Below are positions 46,284 to 55,875 of a stretch of 64,000 bases of DNA, one piece after another. Both the position numbers and the translations under genes were made by a program. Where the stretch lies: assembly GCA_017849555.1 (NCBI GenBank), contig JAFIGU010000088.1, positions 1 to 64,000 of the forward strand, given 5' to 3'. Source of the stretch: Sphingomonas sp. Lineage in GTDB: Bacteria > Pseudomonadota > Alphaproteobacteria > Sphingomonadales > Sphingomonadaceae. The notes beneath the pieces were generated by a model. It did no database searches and was not told the origin of the DNA. It was given only the letters and a program-made list of their open reading frames with translations. Each line of letters opens with the position of its first letter. Within the stretch, counting starts at the first letter, position 1.

Positions 46284-47071
46284 TGACGGGGATCGTCCTC
46301 GATCAGGCGAGCTGGTCGGCCGGCGGCACCCCGATCGTCGCGCCGACCAGCCTCGCTTTCGCCCCCGACAAGGTGAACGTGATCCTCGGCCCCAATGGCG
46401 CGGGCAAATCGACGCTGATGAAGATCGCGGCGGGCCGGCTCAGGCCGACCGGCGGCCGCGTGCTGCTCGACGACCGGGACATCTTCGCGATCGGCGCGAA
46501 GGAACTGGCGCTCCGGCGCGCCTTTCTGTCGCAGCATGTCGAGATCGATTTCGCGATCACCGTCGAGGAAGTCGTGCTGATGGGCCGCTATCCGCATTTC
46601 GCGCGCGCGCCCGGCCACGAAGACCGCCGCATCGTCGACGCCGCACTCGAACTGGTCGGGATGAGCGCCCGCCGCCGCCAGATCTATCCCACGCTCTCCG
46701 GCGGCGAACAGCAGCGCGTCCAGCTGGCCCGCGTGCTGGCGCAGGTGTGGGACGATACGGCGACCCCCGCCCCGCGCACGATCTTCCTCGACGAGCCGGT
46801 CGCCAGCCTCGACATCCACCACCAATTGCAGATCCTCGATCTTATCCGCACCCTGCCCGCACGGCGCTGCTCGATTGTCGTCACCCTGCACGATCTCAAC
46901 CTCGCATTCGATTATGGCGACAGGTTCGTCTTCCTGCGCGACGGCCAGGTGCAGGCGATCGCCGACGATTCGGTCGACATATCCCCCAATCTCATCCGGC
47001 AGGTGTTCGACGTGTCAGCCACCGGTCATAACGACCACGCCGGCAAGCGCGTCCTGCGTTTCCACTTATAG
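46283..47071 (+). CDS. hmuV: ABC importer ATP-binding protein (HmuV-like)
   Basis: 262 residues. Walker A GPNGAGKST, Q-loop FLSQHVEIDF, signature LSGGEQQRVQLARVL, Walker B RTIFLDEP and switch histidine in VTLHDLN. HmuV-type features are the LMGRYPHFARAP stretch and the insertion after LAQVWDD. Third gene of the TUV importer; the TonB receptor gene follows 62 bases later. Confidence 0.93.
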   Translation: MTGIVLDQASWSAGGTPIVAPTSLAFAPDKVNVILGPNGAGKSTLMKIAAGRLRPTGGRVLLDDRDIFAIGAKELALRRAFLSQHVEIDFAITVEEVVLMGRYPHFARAPGHEDRRIVDAALELVGMSARRRQIYPTLSGGEQQRVQLARVLAQVWDDTATPAPRTIFLDEPVASLDIHHQLQILDLIRTLPARRCSIVVTLHDLNLAFDYGDRFVFLRDGQVQAIADDSVDISPNLIRQVFDVSATGHNDHAGKRVLRFHL

Positions 47072-47133
47072 ATAAAAGAAACAATAGGTTGCGGCGGCGC
47101 GCAGGCCGCCAGCAGGTCCATCGGGAGTATCGA

Positions 47134-49314
47134 ATGAAAATGCCTCTTATCCGTAGCGCCTCGCTGCTGGTACTCGCGGCCACGATCGGCAGCACGCCGG
47201 CGCTCGCTGCGGACGAGCCCGCCGATCAGACCGTCGTCGTCACCGCGCAGTCGACCACCCCGTTCGACGAGGCCGCAGCGCTTGGCAAGACCGGCACTGC
47301 ATTGTTCGATCTTCCGCGCAGCATCCAGATCGTCCCGCGCGAACTGATCGACGAGCAAGGCGGCACCCAGCTCAAGGATACGCTGCGCAACGTCAGCGGG
47401 CTCGTCCAGGGCGGGCAATATTCGTTCGGTTTCTACGACCGCTTCGTCTCGCGCGGGCTCAACGTCACCTTCCTCAACGATGGCCTGCCCGACACGACCT
47501 CCGATCTTGGTGGCTATGTCCATTCGCTGACCGGCGTCGAGCGGGTCGAGGTGCTCAAGGGGCCGGGATCGGCGCTGTTCGGCACCAGCGCGCCCGGCGG
47601 CACGATCAATCTCGCCCATTACCGCCCGACCGACCGCGCCGCGGCGAGCGCCAGCCTGCAATATGGCTCGTTCGACACGGTCACCGCCAACGGATCGCTG
47701 GGCGGGGCGATCGGCGGCGGGATCAATGCGCGCGTCGACGGCCAGTTCCAGCGCTCGGACGGCTATCGCGGCACGCGCAACCGCAGCGGCGAGGTCTCTG
47801 GCGCGCTCGCCTTCCACCCCGCCGACCACGATATCCTCGCGCGGTTCGAATATCGCCGGATCGAAATGCGCCCCGATGCGATCGGTATCCCGTTCGCCCT
47901 GCCGGCCGCGGGGAGCACGCGAGTCGACCCGATCAAGGTCGATCTCGACAGCCGTTATTACACGCCGTTCGCCTTCGCCGATCAGTCGATCAAGCGCGCG
48001 TTCCTCAGCGACGCGTGGACGGTGAGCGACAGCCTCGTCGTCAATCTGCGCGCCGCTTACACCGATCGCAACATCGGTCTCGCTCGCAACGCAGGCGGCC
48101 GCCTCGCCGGCATCGCGCTCACCGGCCGGCAGCTTCGCCAGCAGCAGGACAATATCCACGATTTCGTCGTTCAGGCCGAGCCAACGTGGAAGTTCACCGC
48201 CGGCGCGATGCCGGTCACCCTGCTCACCGGGTTCGAATATCGCAACGTCAGCGCGACCACGCGGCGCAGCACCGCCGATCTGCCCAATATCCCCGACATC
48301 TATCATCCGGTGACACCGGAAACGAACCTCGCCGCGCTCAACTTCCAGTGCGACCGGGCGCATAGCTGCAACGACGCCAAGGTCGACGGACGGTTCTACG
48401 GCCTCTATGCGACCGCGCAGATCGATATCACCCCGCGGCTGAAACTACGTCTCGCGGGGCGCGAGGACTGGTTCGGGACCGCGGCCGAGGGCCGCTCGGT
48501 CATTCCGGCCAATCCCGGATCGGAGCATCCGTGCAATCCGCCGCAGCCGACGACGACCTGCGCGTTCATCCCCGGCCAGCCGGTGGTGCGCAACGACGAA
48601 CGCTTCGAATGGGATATCGGCGCGGTCTATCAGATCGCCGATTCCTTCGCTCTGTTCAGCGGCTATGCGAGCAACAGCTATCCGATCTTCAATACCGAGG
48701 AGCCGCAGAGCATCGGCCAAGTGCCCGAAACGGGGACGCAGGTCGAGGCGGGGCTGCGTTTCCGCCAGGGGAATTGGCTCTCGCTTTCCTCCTCGCTGTT
48801 CCACACGACGCGCAAGAACGTCTATGTCATCGTGCTCAACGAGTCCGAGGTCTATTCCTATCGCGTGAAGGGCTGGGAGACCGATCTCAGCCTGCGCCCG
48901 GTGCCGGCGTGGAACATCAACGCCAATTTCACGCTGCAGGATGCGGTGCTGACCGATTATCCGCAGAACCCGACCCAGATCGGCAAGCGCGTGCCGAGCG
49001 TGCCGAAGCGGATCGGCAATGTCTGGACCAGCTACGACATCGCGCTGCCCGAGAAGATCGGCACGCTCCAGCTCGCCGCGGGCCTGCGCTATCGCAGCGA
49101 CTATTTCGGCGACACCGCGCAGACGCGGCTTCTGCCCGGCGCGACGATGGTCGACGTGACCGCCGCTTTGCTCAACGGCCCGTGGACGATCCGCGGCGGG
49201 GTGCGCAACATCGGCGACGCGCGCAATTATGATTATGCCGCCGGCGTCGGCAGCGGCGCGATCCCGGGGCCGGGGCGGACCTTCTTCGTCAGCCTGGGCG
49301 TGAAGACGCTGTAA
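47134..49314 (+). CDS. TonB-dependent siderophore-type receptor
   Basis: 726 residues. Signal peptide LLVLAATIGSTPALAA, then ADQTVVVTAQ as TonB-box. The plug has DLPRSIQIVPRELIDEQGG, FVSRGLNVTFLNDGLPDT and VLKGPGSALFGTSAPGGTIN, the pattern of FhuA/FiuA-type siderophore receptors. No FRAP/NPNL heme-receptor motif is seen. Follows hmuTUV on the same strand, so it would feed that importer. Start at 47134 rests on GGGAG seven bases upstream. Confidence 0.92.
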   Translation: MKMPLIRSASLLVLAATIGSTPALAADEPADQTVVVTAQSTTPFDEAAALGKTGTALFDLPRSIQIVPRELIDEQGGTQLKDTLRNVSGLVQGGQYSFGFYDRFVSRGLNVTFLNDGLPDTTSDLGGYVHSLTGVERVEVLKGPGSALFGTSAPGGTINLAHYRPTDRAAASASLQYGSFDTVTANGSLGGAIGGGINARVDGQFQRSDGYRGTRNRSGEVSGALAFHPADHDILARFEYRRIEMRPDAIGIPFALPAAGSTRVDPIKVDLDSRYYTPFAFADQSIKRAFLSDAWTVSDSLVVNLRAAYTDRNIGLARNAGGRLAGIALTGRQLRQQQDNIHDFVVQAEPTWKFTAGAMPVTLLTGFEYRNVSATTRRSTADLPNIPDIYHPVTPETNLAALNFQCDRAHSCNDAKVDGRFYGLYATAQIDITPRLKLRLAGREDWFGTAAEGRSVIPANPGSEHPCNPPQPTTTCAFIPGQPVVRNDERFEWDIGAVYQIADSFALFSGYASNSYPIFNTEEPQSIGQVPETGTQVEAGLRFRQGNWLSLSSSLFHTTRKNVYVIVLNESEVYSYRVKGWETDLSLRPVPAWNINANFTLQDAVLTDYPQNPTQIGKRVPSVPKRIGNVWTSYDIALPEKIGTLQLAAGLRYRSDYFGDTAQTRLLPGATMVDVTAALLNGPWTIRGGVRNIGDARNYDYAAGVGSGAIPGPGRTFFVSLGVKTL

Positions 49315-49402
49315 GCCTGCGCTTTCTCCCCTCTCTTGGGCAAGGGAGGGAAGGTGCTCGGAACAACATGGCCCTTCCCGCGCCGAACCGCTAAGAAGCG
49401 GC

Positions 49403-49582
49403 ATGGCCGAACGCTTTGAACGACATCGCCAGCCGTGGCGCCCCGACGAGATCCAGAAGCTCCATACCCTCGCCAAGAAGGGAATGGCGCTGAAAGCGAT
49501 CGCCAAGGCGCTGACGCGCAGCGAGGAATCGGTCAAGGAACGCGCCAAGCTCGACGGCCTGTCGATCGCCAAATTGCACTGA
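49403..49582 (+). CDS. Small helix-turn-helix-like protein (SANT/Myb-like)
   Basis: 59 residues, MAERFERHRQPWRPDEIQKL at the start followed by two or three short helices (HTLAKKGMALKAIAKALTRS, then EESVKERAKLDGL). WRPDEIQKLHTLAKKG resembles a SANT or Myb-like helix that opens similar small proteins in sphingomonads. It may bind nucleic acid; its targets are unknown. It ends three bases before the HI0933-family gene and is probably cotranscribed with it. Confidence 0.78.
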   Translation: MAERFERHRQPWRPDEIQKLHTLAKKGMALKAIAKALTRSEESVKERAKLDGLSIAKLH

Positions 49583-49585
49583 GCC

Positions 49586-50770
49586 GTGTCGGCCAAGGAT
49601 TATGACGCGATCGTGCTCGGCGCCGGCGCGGCCGGGCTGATGTGCGCCGCGGTCGCGGGGCAACGCGGCAAGCGCGTCCTGCTGATCGACCACGCCGACC
49701 GGCCGGGCAAGAAGATCCTCATCTCGGGTGGCGGCCGGTGCAATTTCACCAATATCGGCACCGCACACGATCGCTTCCTTTCCGCCAACCCGCATTTCGC
49801 GCGATCGGCGCTGGCGCGCTATACGCCGGCCGATTTTCTCGATCTGGTCGCGCACCATCGCATCGCCTGGCATGAGAAGACGCTCGGCCAATTGTTCTGC
49901 GACGGCTCGGCGCGGCAGATCGTCGACATGCTGCTCGACGAGGGCGCGCGCGGCGGGGTCGAACTGGCGCTTGGTCACCCGATCGCGGCCATCGATCATG
50001 CCGATGCGCGGTTCCGGGTGCGCTGGGGCAACCGCTCGGCCGAGGCGCCCGCGCTGGTCGTCGCGACCGGCGGTCCGTCGATCCCCAAGATGGGGGCGAC
50101 GGGCTTCGCTTATGACCTCGCCCGACAATTCCGGCTCAAGGTGGTCGAGCCGCGTCCCGCGCTAGTGCCGCTGACGCTCGGCAACGACGAGCAATTGTTC
50201 CGCACCCTCTCGGGCGTCTCGGCCAATGTCGCCGCGACCGCGGGCAAAGCCGCGTTCCGCGAGGCGGCTCTGTTCACGCACCGCGGGCTTTCCGGGCCGG
50301 CGATCCTGCAAATCTCATCCTACTGGCGCCACGGCGAGGCGGTGACGATCGACTTCCTGCCCGATCGCGCGCCGGGGTGGCTCAAACAGGCCAAACGCGC
50401 GACGCCGCGCGCGACGATGGCGCGCGCGCTCACCGGTGCATTGCCCGAGCGGCTGGTTACCGCGCTGGTCGAGCGCATCGGGCTGAGCGGCGAACTCGCC
50501 AACATTCCCGACGCGAAGCTCGCCGCCGCCGAACAGACGCTCGCCGCGTGGCATTTCACCCCCAATGGCACCGAGGGCTTCGCCAAGGCCGAAGTCACCG
50601 CCGGCGGGGTGAGCACCGCCGGCCTCTCGTCGCAGACGCTGGAGGCGCGCGAAGTGCCCGGCCTGTATTTCATCGGCGAGGCGGTCGACGTCACCGGCTG
50701 GCTCGGCGGCTATAATTTCCAATGGGCCTGGGCGAGCGCACAAGCGGCAGGCCAGGCGCTGGCGGGTTGA
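49586..50770 (+). CDS. HI0933/YhiN-family NAD(P)/FAD-dependent oxidoreductase
   Basis: 394 residues. FAD fold IVLGAGAAGLMCAAVAGQRG, then the family signature KILISGGGRCNFTNIG and a C-terminal VTAGGVSTAGLSSQTLEARE followed by GLYFIGEAVDVTGWLGGYN. These conserved flavoproteins are of unknown function. GTG start at 49586, three bases after the small helical protein gene. Confidence 0.92.
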   Translation: MSAKDYDAIVLGAGAAGLMCAAVAGQRGKRVLLIDHADRPGKKILISGGGRCNFTNIGTAHDRFLSANPHFARSALARYTPADFLDLVAHHRIAWHEKTLGQLFCDGSARQIVDMLLDEGARGGVELALGHPIAAIDHADARFRVRWGNRSAEAPALVVATGGPSIPKMGATGFAYDLARQFRLKVVEPRPALVPLTLGNDEQLFRTLSGVSANVAATAGKAAFREAALFTHRGLSGPAILQISSYWRHGEAVTIDFLPDRAPGWLKQAKRATPRATMARALTGALPERLVTALVERIGLSGELANIPDAKLAAAEQTLAAWHFTPNGTEGFAKAEVTAGGVSTAGLSSQTLEAREVPGLYFIGEAVDVTGWLGGYNFQWAWASAQAAGQALAG

Positions 50771-50860
50771 TTACGGAACAATAACAACGCTCGATCGATT
50801 GGACCTGCGCCTGCCCTGCGGCCGCCGACTGCGCGCGAAGCAGGCAAGGAGGGTCTGCCG

Positions 50861-52372
50861 ATGAGCGAGGAAACGCGGGTTCCCGATCTTGCCGGAGGCA
50901 TCCCCTCGACCGATCTTCCCGAGGGCGCGATGATCGCCGGCACCGTCGGTGACGAGGAGGTGCTGATCGCGCGGGTAGACGGCAGGTTGTTCGCCGTCGC
51001 CGCGCTCTGCACGCATTATCACGGCCCGCTCGTCGACGGGCTGCTGGTCGGCGAAACGGTGCGGTGCCCGTGGCATCATGCGCATTTCTGCCTGCGCACC
51101 GGCGAGGCGCTCGCCGCGCCGGCGATCGATCCGCTCAAGCGCTGGGCGATCTCCGAAGCCGGTGGCGTGATCCGCGTCGGCGAAGCGCTCGACGAGACCC
51201 CCACCCCGCCGCGCCGCGCGTCGGCAGGCGAGCCGCGCCGGGTGGTGGTGATCGGCGGCGGCGCGGCCGGGTTCGCCGCGGTCGAGATGCTCCGCCGCAA
51301 GGGGTTCGACGGATCGGTGACGATGCTCAGCGCCGATGCCGATGCGCCTTATGACCGGCCGAATTGCTCGAAGGACTATCTCGCCGGCGACGCGCAACCC
51401 GAATGGATGCCGATGCGCGACGCGAGCTGGTACGCCGATCATAACATCGACCTGCGGCTCGGCACCGACGCGGCGGCGCTCGATCCCGTTGCAAAGAGCG
51501 TCACGCTTGGGAACGGGGAGAGCCTCGACTACGACGCACTGCTGATCGCAACCGGCGCGGAGCCGATCCGCCCCCCGATCGCGGGGTTCGACCGGCCGGA
51601 CGCCTACGTCCTGCGCAGCCTGCGCGACGCCGATGCGATCATCGCCGCCGCCGGGCAGGCCAAATGCGTCGCGGTGGTCGGCGCGAGCTTCATCGCACTC
51701 GAAACCGCCGCGGCGCTCCGTGCGCGGGGCCTCGAGGTGCATGTCGCCGCGCCCGAGGCGATCCCGCTGGCGCGGGTGATGGGCGACGACATCGGCCGTT
51801 GGGTGCGTGGACTACATGAGCAGGCGGGCGTCGTCTTCCATCTCGGGCACGGCGTCACCGGGTGGAGCGACGGGCGGCTGGCGCTGGACGACGGGACGGC
51901 GATCGACGCTGATTTCCTGGTGCTCGGCATGGGGGTGCGCCCGCGCGTCGCGCTGGCCGAGGCGGCCGGGCTGGCGGTCGATCGCGGCATCATGGTCGAC
52001 GCGCAGCTACGCGCCAGCGCGCCGGGCATCTATGCCGCCGGCGATGTCGCGCGCTTTCCCGATCCGCATAACGGCCAGCCGATCCGCATCGAACATTGGG
52101 TCCACGCCGAGCGCCAGGGGCAGCATGTCGCGCGGGCGATCCTTGGCGACGCGGCGCCGTTCACCGATCCGCCCTATTTCTGGAGCGTCCATCCCGGTGC
52201 GGAGATCCGCTATATCGGGCACGCCGAGGCGTTCGATCCGCCGCACGTCGGCGGGTCGCTCGCGCATCACGACGCCGAGGTCGCGTTCGCCAGCGGCGGC
52301 CGGCTGCTCGCGCTCGCCACGGTGGGGCGCGATCGGCGCTCGCTGAAGATCGGGGTTGAGCTGACCGTCTAG
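50861..52372 (+). CDS. Rieske-domain FAD-dependent pyridine nucleotide reductase (AIFM3-like)
   Basis: 503 residues. An N-terminal Rieske [2Fe-2S] domain with CTHYHGPLVDGLL and CPWHHAHFC (residues about 50-80) precedes a ferredoxin-reductase-like part with two dinucleotide folds, VVIGGGAAGFAAVEML (FAD) and VAVVGASFIALETAAALRAR (NAD), plus GIYAAGDVARFP. The fusion resembles mammalian AIFM3 and bacterial ferredoxin reductases; it could move electrons from NAD(P)H to a Rieske-type partner. No partner oxygenase is adjacent. Starts with AAGGAGG upstream. Confidence 0.92.
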   Translation: MSEETRVPDLAGGIPSTDLPEGAMIAGTVGDEEVLIARVDGRLFAVAALCTHYHGPLVDGLLVGETVRCPWHHAHFCLRTGEALAAPAIDPLKRWAISEAGGVIRVGEALDETPTPPRRASAGEPRRVVVIGGGAAGFAAVEMLRRKGFDGSVTMLSADADAPYDRPNCSKDYLAGDAQPEWMPMRDASWYADHNIDLRLGTDAAALDPVAKSVTLGNGESLDYDALLIATGAEPIRPPIAGFDRPDAYVLRSLRDADAIIAAAGQAKCVAVVGASFIALETAAALRARGLEVHVAAPEAIPLARVMGDDIGRWVRGLHEQAGVVFHLGHGVTGWSDGRLALDDGTAIDADFLVLGMGVRPRVALAEAAGLAVDRGIMVDAQLRASAPGIYAAGDVARFPDPHNGQPIRIEHWVHAERQGQHVARAILGDAAPFTDPPYFWSVHPGAEIRYIGHAEAFDPPHVGGSLAHHDAEVAFASGGRLLALATVGRDRRSLKIGVELTV

Positions 52373-52498
52373 GACGGGGCACGCGCAAAGTTCACGAAGT
52401 TCACACGAGTAGCGCGTGCCGCGAGGGTGGCCGATTTTAGATAAATATATGCAAAATAATAGCTTATGCCGTATTTCGCAGACGAGCCGTTCGCCCCG

Positions 52499-52530
52499 GA
52501 CGCCCTTCGACAAGCTCAGGGCGAATGGCG
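52499..52530. repeat. Short REP-like palindrome
   Basis: CGCCCTTCGACAAGCTCAGG and the following GCGAA form a hairpin (CGCCCT/AGGGCG). The same sequence is the right half of the element near 44.28 kb. It lies between the Rieske reductase gene and the UDG-like gene. Confidence 0.65.
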
Positions 52531-53136
52531 GAGAGATGAGTCGGACTTTATCTGCGCCATAGCCCCAACCGTCGCGCGGATCGCCGGGATCAGTTCCGCC
52601 TCGAACCACGGATTCTTGACCAGCCACGGCTGGTTGCGCGGCGACGGATGCGGCAAGGGCAGCCAGCCCGACGCCAGATAATCGCGCCAGCTGCGCACCG
52701 TCTCGCCGAGCGTCGCCTTGCGCATACCGCCCAGATAATGCGCCTGCGCATAATGCCCGACCAATATCGTGAGCTCGATATGCGGCAGCGCGGCATTGAG
52801 CCGATCATGCCAGCGCGGCGCGCATTCGCGACGCGGCGGCATATCGCCCGACGCCGCCTTGCCGGGATAGCAGAAGCCCATCGGGATGATCGCGACCTTC
52901 GCGGGATCGTAGAATTGCGCCGGCGCCAGCCCCAGCCAGTCGCGCAGGCGAACCCCGGAGGCATCGTCCCACGGCACCCCGCTTTGATGCACCTTGCGCC
53001 CCGGCGCCTGCCCGACGATCCTGAGCCGCGCGGCAGGATCGGCCTGCACCACCGGACGCGGGCCGAGCGGGAGATCGTCCGCGCACCGCCGGCACGCGCG
53101 GATATCCGCCAGAAGCTGGACGAAGGGATCGGACAT
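52516..53136 (-). CDS. Uracil-DNA glycosylase superfamily protein
   Basis: 206 residues. Opens with RACRRCADDLPLGPRPVVQA, like family 4 enzymes, although the four iron-sulfur cysteines are not all visible. VGQAPGRKVHQSGVPWDDAS is the motif-1 region, and LPLPHPSPRNQPW contains the HPSPRN motif. DNA repair role is probable, but substitutions make activity on uracil uncertain. Start at 53136; the gene follows the MerR gene by 38 bases. Confidence 0.8.
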   Translation of the reverse strand: MSDPFVQLLADIRACRRCADDLPLGPRPVVQADPAARLRIVGQAPGRKVHQSGVPWDDASGVRLRDWLGLAPAQFYDPAKVAIIPMGFCYPGKAASGDMPPRRECAPRWHDRLNAALPHIELTILVGHYAQAHYLGGMRKATLGETVRSWRDYLASGWLPLPHPSPRNQPWLVKNPWFEAELIPAIRATVGAMAQIKSDSSLRHSP

Positions 53137-53174
53137 GCCGGGCAATGTCGGTGTCGCCGCGCGCAACGACAAGC

Positions 53175-53579
53175 TCAGCTGACCGGTTGTGCCGCCTGCC
53201 GCTCGGCGATCGCGGCGAGCGCCTGCCGCTCGATCGCCTCGAGCTCGACCAATGTCATCGTCAGCGCCTCGCGCTGCGCGACCAGCTCGTCGATCCGCCC
53301 GCGGCACCGTTCGGCAAGCGTCGCCAATTGCTCGATATGCTGCGGATCGGCGTCGTATAGATCGAGGAATTCCTTGATGTCGCGCAACGTGAAGCCGAGC
53401 CTTTTGCCGCGCAGGATCAGCTTCATCCGCGCGGTCTCGCGCCGGGTATAGATACGCGCATTGCCGACGCGGCACGGCGCGATCAGCCCGCGATCCTCGT
53501 ACAGCCTCAGCGCGCGCGGCGTGATGCCGAGGCTGGTCGCGACATCCTGTATCCCGCGCAGATCGTCTTGCTGTTCCAC
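53175..53579 (-). CDS. MerR-family transcriptional regulator
   Basis: 134 residues. N-terminal winged helix (GIQDVATSLGITPRALRLYE, then RIYTRRETARMKLILRGKRL) and a long dimerisation helix, without metal-binding cysteine pairs, so it is not a metal sensor. The GTG start overlaps the stop of the acyl-CoA ligase by one base (TAGTG). The coupling suggests it controls fatty-acid or branched-chain acid catabolism, as LiuR-type regulators do. Confidence 0.9.
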   Translation of the reverse strand: MEQQDDLRGIQDVATSLGITPRALRLYEDRGLIAPCRVGNARIYTRRETARMKLILRGKRLGFTLRDIKEFLDLYDADPQHIEQLATLAERCRGRIDELVAQREALTMTLVELEAIERQALAAIAERQAAQPVS

Positions 53580-55258
53580 TATTGTCCGCCCCCTCCCCCG
53601 AGCGCCGCCCCGCGGCCTTTGCTTTCTTCGACCAGCTCCTTCTTCGAAAGCTTGCCGATCAGTGTCTTGGGCAGAGCATCGCGAATTTCGATGTCATGGG
53701 GAAGCTCGATCTTGCTCACCTTGTCGGCAAGGAAGGCACGCAATTCCCCCGGCGTCGCGCTCGCCCCGGGCTTGAGCGTGACGAAGCCCTTGGGCGATTG
53801 GCCGCGATATTGATCGTCGACCCCGATCACCACCGCCTCGGCCACCGCGGGATGCTCGTACAGCGCATCCTCGATCACCCGCGGATAGACGTTATAGCCG
53901 CTGCTGATGATCACATCCTTGATGCGATCGACGATGAACAGATAGCCGTCGGGATCGAGATAGCCCACGTCCCCGGTGCGCAGCGCGCCGTCGACGAACA
54001 CCTTGCGGGTTTCGTCGTCGCGCCCCCAATAGCCCTTCATCACCTGCGGCCCGCGCGCGCAGATCTCGCCGCGCTCGCCCTCGGGGCAGAGCCGGGCGGG
54101 ATCGGCAAGATCGCGGATTTCGATCGTCGTGCCGGGAAACGGCACCCCGGCCGATCCCGCGCGCGCCGGGCCGTCGATCGGGTTGCAGGTGATGATCGGC
54201 GAGGCTTCGGACAGGCCGTAGCCCTCGACCAGCCGCGCGCCGGTGGTGCGGGTGAAGGCGTCATGCACCTCGGCCGGCAGCGGCGCGCCACCCGAAATAC
54301 ACGCGCGGATATTTGAGAGGTCGATCGACCGCGTCGCCGCGACGCCGGCGATCGCGCCAAAGATCGTCGGCACCGCGGGGAAGAAGGTGGGGCGCGTCCG
54401 CGCGATCGTCTTGAGCGCATCCTCCAGCCGGAACCGCGGCATCAGGATCATCTGCGCGCCGACCCGGATCGAGAAGCTGAGCACCGTTGTCAGCGCAAAG
54501 ACGTGGAACAGCGGCAGCACGCCGAGCACGCGATCCTGCGTCGCGCTTTCGCCGCCGACATGGACGACCATCGCATCGGCATTGGCGACGAGATTGGCGT
54601 GGGTCAGCATCGCCGCCTTGGGCAGCCCGGTGGTCCCGCCGGTATATTGCAGCACCGCCACCCCATCGGGCGACACCGCCACGGGCGTCGGCTCCCCGCG
54701 CCTCGCCACCATATCGTGATAGGTGATATGCTGCGGCCCGTGCCGGGCGGGCGCGATGTCCTTCCGCCGGAACAGGCGATAGGCGATGCGCTGGAGCGTC
54801 GGCAGCCCCTCCGCGATCGCGCAGGTAATGACGTGCTGGACGCCGAGCTCGGCCGCGACCGCCGAGACGCGCGCGTGGACATCGGTAAGATCGCAGGTCG
54901 CGATCACCTGCGCCCCCGAATCCTCGAGCAGATGGTGAAGCTCACGCTCGACATAGAGCGGGTTCACATTGACGACGACCCCGCCGAGCCGCAGCGTCGC
55001 GAGGAACAGGATCGGATAATGCGGCATGTTGGGCATGCACAGCGCGACCCGCGTGCCCGCTCCGACGCCGAGGTCCTGCAATCCCGCCGCCGCGTGCCGG
55101 ACGGCTTCGGCAAGCTCGGCATAGCTCGTCACCCGCCCCATGAAGTCGATCGCGGCCCATTCAGGGTGTTTCAGCACGGTGGCGTCGAACAGGTCGGTAA
55201 GCGGGCGCGGCGTCGAATCGAGTCGGGCACCTGTCGCAATTGCCTGTTTCGTCACCAT
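53579..55258 (-). CDS. fadD: Long-chain fatty-acid-CoA ligase (AMP-forming)
   Basis: 559 residues. The ATP loop is YTGGTTGLPKAAMLTH, then YGLSEASPIITCNP, LRTGDVGYLDPDGYLFIVDR and the C-terminal ISSGYNVYPRVIEDAL with catalytic lysine in KTLIGKLSKKEL. It activates fatty acids to acyl-CoA for beta-oxidation or lipid synthesis. ATG at 55258 has GGGAGAG five bases upstream. Shares the region with a divergent DUF2147 gene and a FadL porin, giving a fatty-acid uptake and activation module. Confidence 0.93.
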   Translation of the reverse strand: MVTKQAIATGARLDSTPRPLTDLFDATVLKHPEWAAIDFMGRVTSYAELAEAVRHAAAGLQDLGVGAGTRVALCMPNMPHYPILFLATLRLGGVVVNVNPLYVERELHHLLEDSGAQVIATCDLTDVHARVSAVAAELGVQHVITCAIAEGLPTLQRIAYRLFRRKDIAPARHGPQHITYHDMVARRGEPTPVAVSPDGVAVLQYTGGTTGLPKAAMLTHANLVANADAMVVHVGGESATQDRVLGVLPLFHVFALTTVLSFSIRVGAQMILMPRFRLEDALKTIARTRPTFFPAVPTIFGAIAGVAATRSIDLSNIRACISGGAPLPAEVHDAFTRTTGARLVEGYGLSEASPIITCNPIDGPARAGSAGVPFPGTTIEIRDLADPARLCPEGERGEICARGPQVMKGYWGRDDETRKVFVDGALRTGDVGYLDPDGYLFIVDRIKDVIISSGYNVYPRVIEDALYEHPAVAEAVVIGVDDQYRGQSPKGFVTLKPGASATPGELRAFLADKVSKIELPHDIEIRDALPKTLIGKLSKKELVEESKGRGAALGGGGGQ

Positions 55259-55417
55259 TTTCTCTCCCGTGCTCGACGCAATTCGCCACCGTTTGCCGCA
55301 GCTCGTCACAAATCGGTTGTCGACCGATCGGCTCTTGCCTATGCGACCTGACCTATAGGGAAGATAGAATACCAATAGGTCACCCGCAATCACGTCGTTC
55401 GAGGAAGGGAGAGGAAA

Positions 55418-55825
55418 ATGATCGCGACGACTCTGCTGGCACTGGCGGCGGCGGGCAGCGCCACCCCCGATGCGGTGATCGGCCGCTGGCGCACCGAAAC
55501 CAAGAACGGCATCGTCGAAATCCAGCGCTGCGGCGCATCGATTTGCGGCCGGCTGGTCACCTCGGACAAATTGCGCACCGATCCCGCGCTCAAGGATCTC
55601 AACAACCGCGACGAAAGCCTGCGCAACCGGCCGCTCAAGGGGCTGATGATCCTCAGCGGCTTTACCCAATCCGCCGACGGCTGGAGCGGCGGCAAGATCT
55701 ACAACGCCGACGACGGGCGCACCTATAGCGCCAAGGTCACGCCGCTCGGCGCCGACAGGCTCAGCGTGCGCGGCTGCGTCTTCGTGCCCTTGTGCAAGAC
55801 GCAGACTTGGGTCCGTGTCAATTGA
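55418..55825 (+). CDS. DUF2147 periplasmic protein
   Basis: 135 residues. Short signal-like start (IATTLLALAAAGSATP), then DAVIGRWRTETKNGIVEIQR and CGASICGRLV, the DUF2147 pattern (GxW, C-G cluster). A lipocalin-like fold of unknown function, often near lipid genes. Precedes the FadL gene by about 50 bases in the same direction. Confidence 0.86.
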   Translation: MIATTLLALAAAGSATPDAVIGRWRTETKNGIVEIQRCGASICGRLVTSDKLRTDPALKDLNNRDESLRNRPLKGLMILSGFTQSADGWSGGKIYNADDGRTYSAKVTPLGADRLSVRGCVFVPLCKTQTWVRVN

Positions 55826-55875
55826 GCCAATCTCTCCCAAAAGTTCGAGTGAAGCGTAAGCGTAAAGGAGTAAGC

